A stretch of 64,000 nucleotides of DNA. Source: Hyposmocoma kahamanoa (Eukaryota > Arthropoda > Insecta > Lepidoptera > Cosmopterigidae). Under the pieces are notes generated by a model. It had not been told where the DNA came from and searched no databases. It was given only the letters and a program-made list of their open reading frames with translations. The translations under genes and the position numbers were made by a program. The stretch covers positions 16,169,486 through 16,233,485 of the forward strand of contig NW_020653726.1 of NCBI RefSeq assembly GCF_003589595.1, in the 5' to 3' direction. This document shows positions 60,084-64,000 of the stretch, piece after piece (positions within the stretch are counted from its first letter, which is position 1; every line of letters starts with the position of its first letter).

Positions 60084-60350
60084 GTATGTATTTTTTGTCG
60101 TTATTTAATTATATTGTCTTTGACCTTTAGTTCTACTTATTTGAGCGATAACATAAAACTATTATTACAAAGATCGAACACAAAGAAAATTCCTTTGGCC
60201 TAACAGAACTCGAACCTGGGACCACGCCAAACCAGGGCGATGCTCTCAGGTCAACGGAGTTTTTCTGTGTTCGATTTCATTTCACAAAATTATATGAGTA
60301 TCTAGATGACTTGCGCTTCGCCGCACGCTTTTTATACAATAACGTTTATG
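60084..60350 (-). repeat. Start of ABCG intron 4 with a tRNA-like SINE piece
   Basis: The intron begins GTATGT. At 60185-60255 the minus strand has 'CCCAGGTTCGAGTTCTGTTA' (box B-like), preceded by 'GAGAGCATCGCCCTGGTTTG'. Degenerate. Confidence 0.4.
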
Positions 60351-60354
60351 TTTA

Positions 60355-61090
60355 TGTGTCACTAAAACCCCACGGCACCTGTTTCTGTACCATGTGCTGG
60401 GTCTTGGGGGCCCCGAAGAATTCTTCCAAGACCCAGCGGTAGGTTAGGTAAATGGGTAGGTTTCCGGGCTCACCTCGCTAGGAAGGGAGGAGAGGCTATT
60501 CTACCTTCTCGCTGTCCTCCGGCGCCTGATGTTTTTTTAAGCGGGGAAATCCATCATGTATACCTTCCGTCTGGGGTTACAGACGGAAGGTTATGTGAGA
60601 CTCCTGCTCACTAAAATCCCGCGGCACCCGTCTCAGCACCACGTGCTGGGTCCTGGGGGCGCCGAAGCATTCTTCCAAGACCCAGCGGTGCCTACCCGTT
60701 TCCGGGCTCACCTCGCTAAGAAGGAAGGAGAGGAGCTATTCCTTCCTTCATAGCCTACTGAGAGGCGCGCGCGGGTGCACGCGAGCCACACGCAGACGAC
60801 GAACGAATCGTCGTGGCTCCCTATGGGGGAAGGTGGCGACCAAAGTCGCGCCTCCTTCTGCATGTCCTCCGGCGACGTATGCCGACAGAGGCCGTAGCCT
60901 CTCTGTCTCTCTCCGCCGCCTCGTTCTGCAAAAGGACGGTTTCAGAGAGTGAGGATCGCTTTCCAGGACCTCTCGCTGTCGACCTTGGCGCGAACCACGG
61001 TCGGCAGAGAGAGATCCCTTTCAACAACTGCGCCAAGTGATCGGCGCTCCTCCCGGGCCGGGCAGACCTCCAGCATGTGATGTTTGGGAC
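60355..61090 (-). pseudogene. R1-clade LINE fragment (reverse transcriptase C-terminus and duplicated 3' UTR)
   Basis: On the minus strand H-M-L-E-V-C-P-A-R-E, D-L-S-L-P-T-V-V-R-A-K, D-S-E-R-S-W-K-A-I and, after a frameshift, N-E-A-A-E-R-D-R-E, R-R-R-R-T-C-R-R-R match the conserved end of R1-type reverse transcriptases ('...vCPAw...lvaalG.DLSLp.vv.aM..se.sW.av.sFce.vm..KeaAEReRE...rRR..rrR'). The 3' flank is present twice as related units (60360-60510 and 60609-60750). The copy is frameshifted and inactive. Confidence 0.7.
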
Positions 61091-63017
61091 TATTGAGCTA
61101 ATCTTTGTTAAGGACATTCTCAATGTACTACTATACAATTTACGCCATTTTATTTTTATTACCTATATTTTTGTATTTTAATAGGTTATTATTACGCTCT
61201 AAAAATTGAAAAAAAAAAAATTGTACGGACAACAGCGCATCAGGCTACACATTTTTGTTCGAAAATCGCCTCTAGTGCAACGGAACAAGATACTTCAATG
61301 TGTAGCTTGATGTGGTGTTGACTGTACAAAGTTCATATTAACAAAAATAACCTTTAAGTACAAGATATAAGATAAGTTTCCTTACTACCACAATACCCTT
61401 TAAGCACTAAAAATCGCATAAAAATGAAGACAGCTTCCTGTCGCCACACGTGATCAGCTTAATAATACCTAGTTATTAATAATGACTTGATAAGACTCGT
61501 GGCTGGTAGTGTGACGCATCGTTGCAGCTCGGAGGTATTAATTGTAGATAATAGACGGTTTACTTGGATAGATGTTATAAACGTGAAGAATCAAATGAAA
61601 TTATAAAGATAACTTTATCTCATTAAAAGTCCGATACAATGAAAAGGAAGCCATGATAATTTTAAAATAATAAATGTTATAGTCATATCAAAATTGTATA
61701 TGGAAAATTATCAGTTTTCATTTAAAGTTGTATATAAATTCATTGAATTACAAATTAAAATTAAATTTATTGAATGTCAGCTGTTCAGTGTTCGCCATGA
61801 TATTTAATTATTTTTTGTGAAACTCCTCCACTAGTTTGTTTTAAAATTTTGAATTATTTTTTCCTGGTTGAATTTAGTAGATTACGCCATCGAGGTGACA
61901 TTGACCCGCCATTAAAGAACAGAATAAAAAAGAAATGCAATGACAGTTGAATAGCAGCAAAAAATGGCGGGTTTTTGTAGTTACAGTTTTTACATTAATT
62001 AATTTTTGGTGTAAGTTTTATGCGTTTTTAGTTTCTTAATAACTATTTTTTACCTTTTTAAGCTGATGATGATAAAAGAATAATTAAATAGTACCTCAAT
62101 GGCTAGCTATTAAGGGGTGTCGTCAATTGTTTCACTTAAAACCGACCAGTTTAACTTAAGCTTTGCTGTAATGGATGAAAATTGCAAAATTACATATTTA
62201 ATATTTAATTACCGATGAAATGTGATTCCGTTTGTTTTGTAATTAGATGTTTTGCTGTTTTTCCCTAACCACCGAACGGAACAACCCCCCATTGTTAGAG
62301 AATTGTCTTTATCATAATAAATACAGAATATTTTTGGAATATACGGAGACGGATACACAGGTCAGTTGTTGGCGCTGTACTGTTTCATCTTTCTAATTTG
62401 TGATTTCAGCGCAAACGATAGTTGATATTTAAAAGTGATATAAGTCCCATCTGCCTAATGAGTTGCCAGTTATGGATGGCCCTTATTTCGTCCCTATTTC
62501 TGGTTATATACTCGATGCTATTAATTAACACACAACTGGGATGATTTAAAATTAGTTGAATAGGGGCCCTGGTCTCCGCAAATCGACGTCTTGACAATAT
62601 TTTGCGTGTGTTGGGTGCATTCGTGGCCCCTGTTTTTTATATCTAAGGTCACAGTCATATAATTTATTACGTTATGTGGTACAAGAAGACCTTCACCGCA
62701 ATTTATCTTCCTTCACTAAGAACATCGTCTATTTTATGATAAAAAAACTGCAGCAAATTATATAAAGTAACAAACTTTAAATATTTTGTAAACATGTTCA
62801 ATATTAATTTATTTTTGGAAATACTTCTTTTATACATAATAAAATAAGTATACTTTCATTGTGTCCGGTCAAACATTAAGCATACAAATACATTTGAAGG
62901 TATATTGTATATTTACTCACATGCTTCAACAGACTATGCTAGGTGTAGTGTTGTTTTTTTTATAATACCACGTGGTTATGCGTTATTGGGAGGGGTATTT
63001 CATTATGAACTTTTTCC
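61091..63017. other. ABCG intron 4, no features recognised
   Basis: AT-rich. I looked for the next ABCG coding block (conserved proline/tyrosine-rich segment leading to the membrane domain) and found none. A minus-strand ORF near 62406-62597 has balanced composition but no family I know. Confidence 0.4.
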
Positions 63018-63240
63018 ATCATCATCATCAACCCATACGTTCCACTGCTGGGCACGCGTCTCTCCTCAGGCAAGGGCTTAGGCCATAGTCCGCCACGCTG
63101 ACCCAATGCGTGTTGGGGTCACGTTTTCCGAGGGTTCTGAACCTTCGACGTGCAGATTTCAAATTAAATTTCGCACGTAAATTCCGAGAAACTCAGATAA
63201 GGGGTACGATCCCGGATTCGAACTTACGGCCTCTGCTGTG
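63018..63240 (-). repeat. RTE-type LINE 3' tail / SINE-like repeat, inverted
   Basis: 'catcatcatcatcaaccca', 'cactgctgggcacgcgtctc', 'ggcttaggccatagtccgcc' and 'acgctgacccaatgcgtgtt', the inverse of the RTE tail at 29170-29320, followed by 'cggattcgaacttacggcct'. Confidence 0.65.
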
Positions 63241-63334
63241 TAGGTGCTACCACGGCTTCTTTTTTACTAATCATAATTCATTATTTACTCATTTTTATGA
63301 ACTTGGAAATTATTATTTTTTTCGGATCTAAGTA

Positions 63335-63490
63335 GCTTATTCTTTTTTAAACAAACTAACGTTTCAGGGCCTTTACAGGTCTCGTGATCACGGCTAATTG
63401 CTGTGAATGTGACCCTGGCTGTGTGATACGCGATTTAGGTAAAAAAAGAAAGTTTAATTTCTATGTGGAACAATCGCGAAAACCTTAGAC
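63335..63490. repeat. Hairpin-type repeat, copy
   Basis: 'aaacaaactaacgtttcagg', 'gcctttacaggtctcgtgat', 'cacggctaattg' and 'gaacaatcgcgaaaacctta', the same blocks as 31856 and 42262. Confidence 0.55.
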
Positions 63491-64000
63491 AAAACTAATC
63501 AAGGTAAATTACAGTTTTGACTTAAAAACTTAAGCCGATTTCGAATTTAATGTTCTATATTGTCATATAAAGAATTTATTTTCATCAAAATTGCAATTTA
63601 CTATAATATTGAATAAACAATTTTTTATTTTTTGAAAAATAAAAAGAATTAAAAGTTACGTTATGTAAATTAAAATTAATATTTACTTTAAAATGATTGG
63701 GTACACTATTAATGTTGGTGGTAAAATCAAATTCGAGAATATCATCATATTTATTCTTAAATAAGAGCACGCAAAATACATTAAGAAATTAAATGAACTA
63801 ATCGATTTGAGTTCAGTCAATGTTTTTTATCTTCATTACTGTTGTTTAGGACAATATAATGATTCATAATACTTGAATTAAAATAAATATAAGGAACTAA
63901 ACAAAGAGTCATGTTTATTTTTAACTAAAAACCATGAACAAATTTCGCTTGCTTTTTGCTTGCGGTAGGCAACTGACGAACAATTGAATTAATTACTTTT
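63491..64000. other. AT-rich ABCG intron 4 sequence to window end
   Basis: No supported feature. Confidence 0.4.

Noticed and set aside
59696..59758. Upstream extension of ABCG exon 4 with an in-frame ATG
   Set aside because: The frame is open, but a strong acceptor (TCTTCCAG) joins in phase to exon 3 and family alignment begins at the exon start.
62406..62597. Minus-strand 63-residue ORF as a LINE or gene fragment
   Set aside because: The composition is plausible, but no motif or splice context supports a call.
60084..64000. Next ABCG exon (end of ATP-binding domain, membrane helices)
   Set aside because: No acceptor followed by the expected conserved segment was found; the sequence is repeats and AT-rich filler.

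Overview
This window is nuclear DNA from an insect, most probably a moth or butterfly. Protein-coding sequence is sparse, broken into short exons with GT/AG splice sites, and embedded in AT-rich DNA packed with transposon debris. The lepidopteran call rests on the repeats: a family opening 'aaccgacttcaaaaa', an RTE-type LINE with a (GAT)n tail, R1-clade and CR1/Jockey-type LINE remnants, and tRNA-derived SINEs. I cannot name the species, and there is no prokaryotic content.

Two real genes are visible, both partial and arranged head to head. On the minus strand, at least three exons (4768-4754, 4667-4507, 1256-1001) encode the first 144 residues of an EI24 (etoposide-induced 2.4 / PIG8 / EPG-4) homologue, an ER membrane protein linked to autophagy. 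It runs off the left edge. On the plus strand, from 11429, four exons (11429-11615, 34938-35055, 58698-58887, 59759-60083) encode 273 residues of an ABCG half-transporter of the ABCG1/ABCG4 type. These cover the N-terminus and most of the ATP-binding domain; the membrane domain must lie beyond 64000. About 6.7 kb separates the two start codons.

ABCG introns 1 and 2 are each about 23 kb, so most of the window is intronic and acts as a trap for mobile elements. One unclassified poly-A-ended repeat (called repeat A here) has at least 18 copies. A second family (repeat B) has about eight. I also see LINE fragments of several clades, the best being a CR1/Jockey-type copy at 47.7-49.4 kb with an uninterrupted 456-residue reverse transcriptase ORF. 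There are tRNA-derived SINEs and a set of short inverted-repeat elements (MITEs), several with target-site duplications readable by eye and, in three cases, a related uninterrupted copy elsewhere in the window. Insertions inside insertions are common.

I found no CRISPR array, operon, riboswitch or convincing functional tRNA gene. I did not find a clearly new biological system. The most notable material is the transposon stratigraphy, a cluster of perfect short palindromes at 44.7-52.1 kb, a fold-back element at 3 kb, and one unrecognised possible exon near 26.2 kb.
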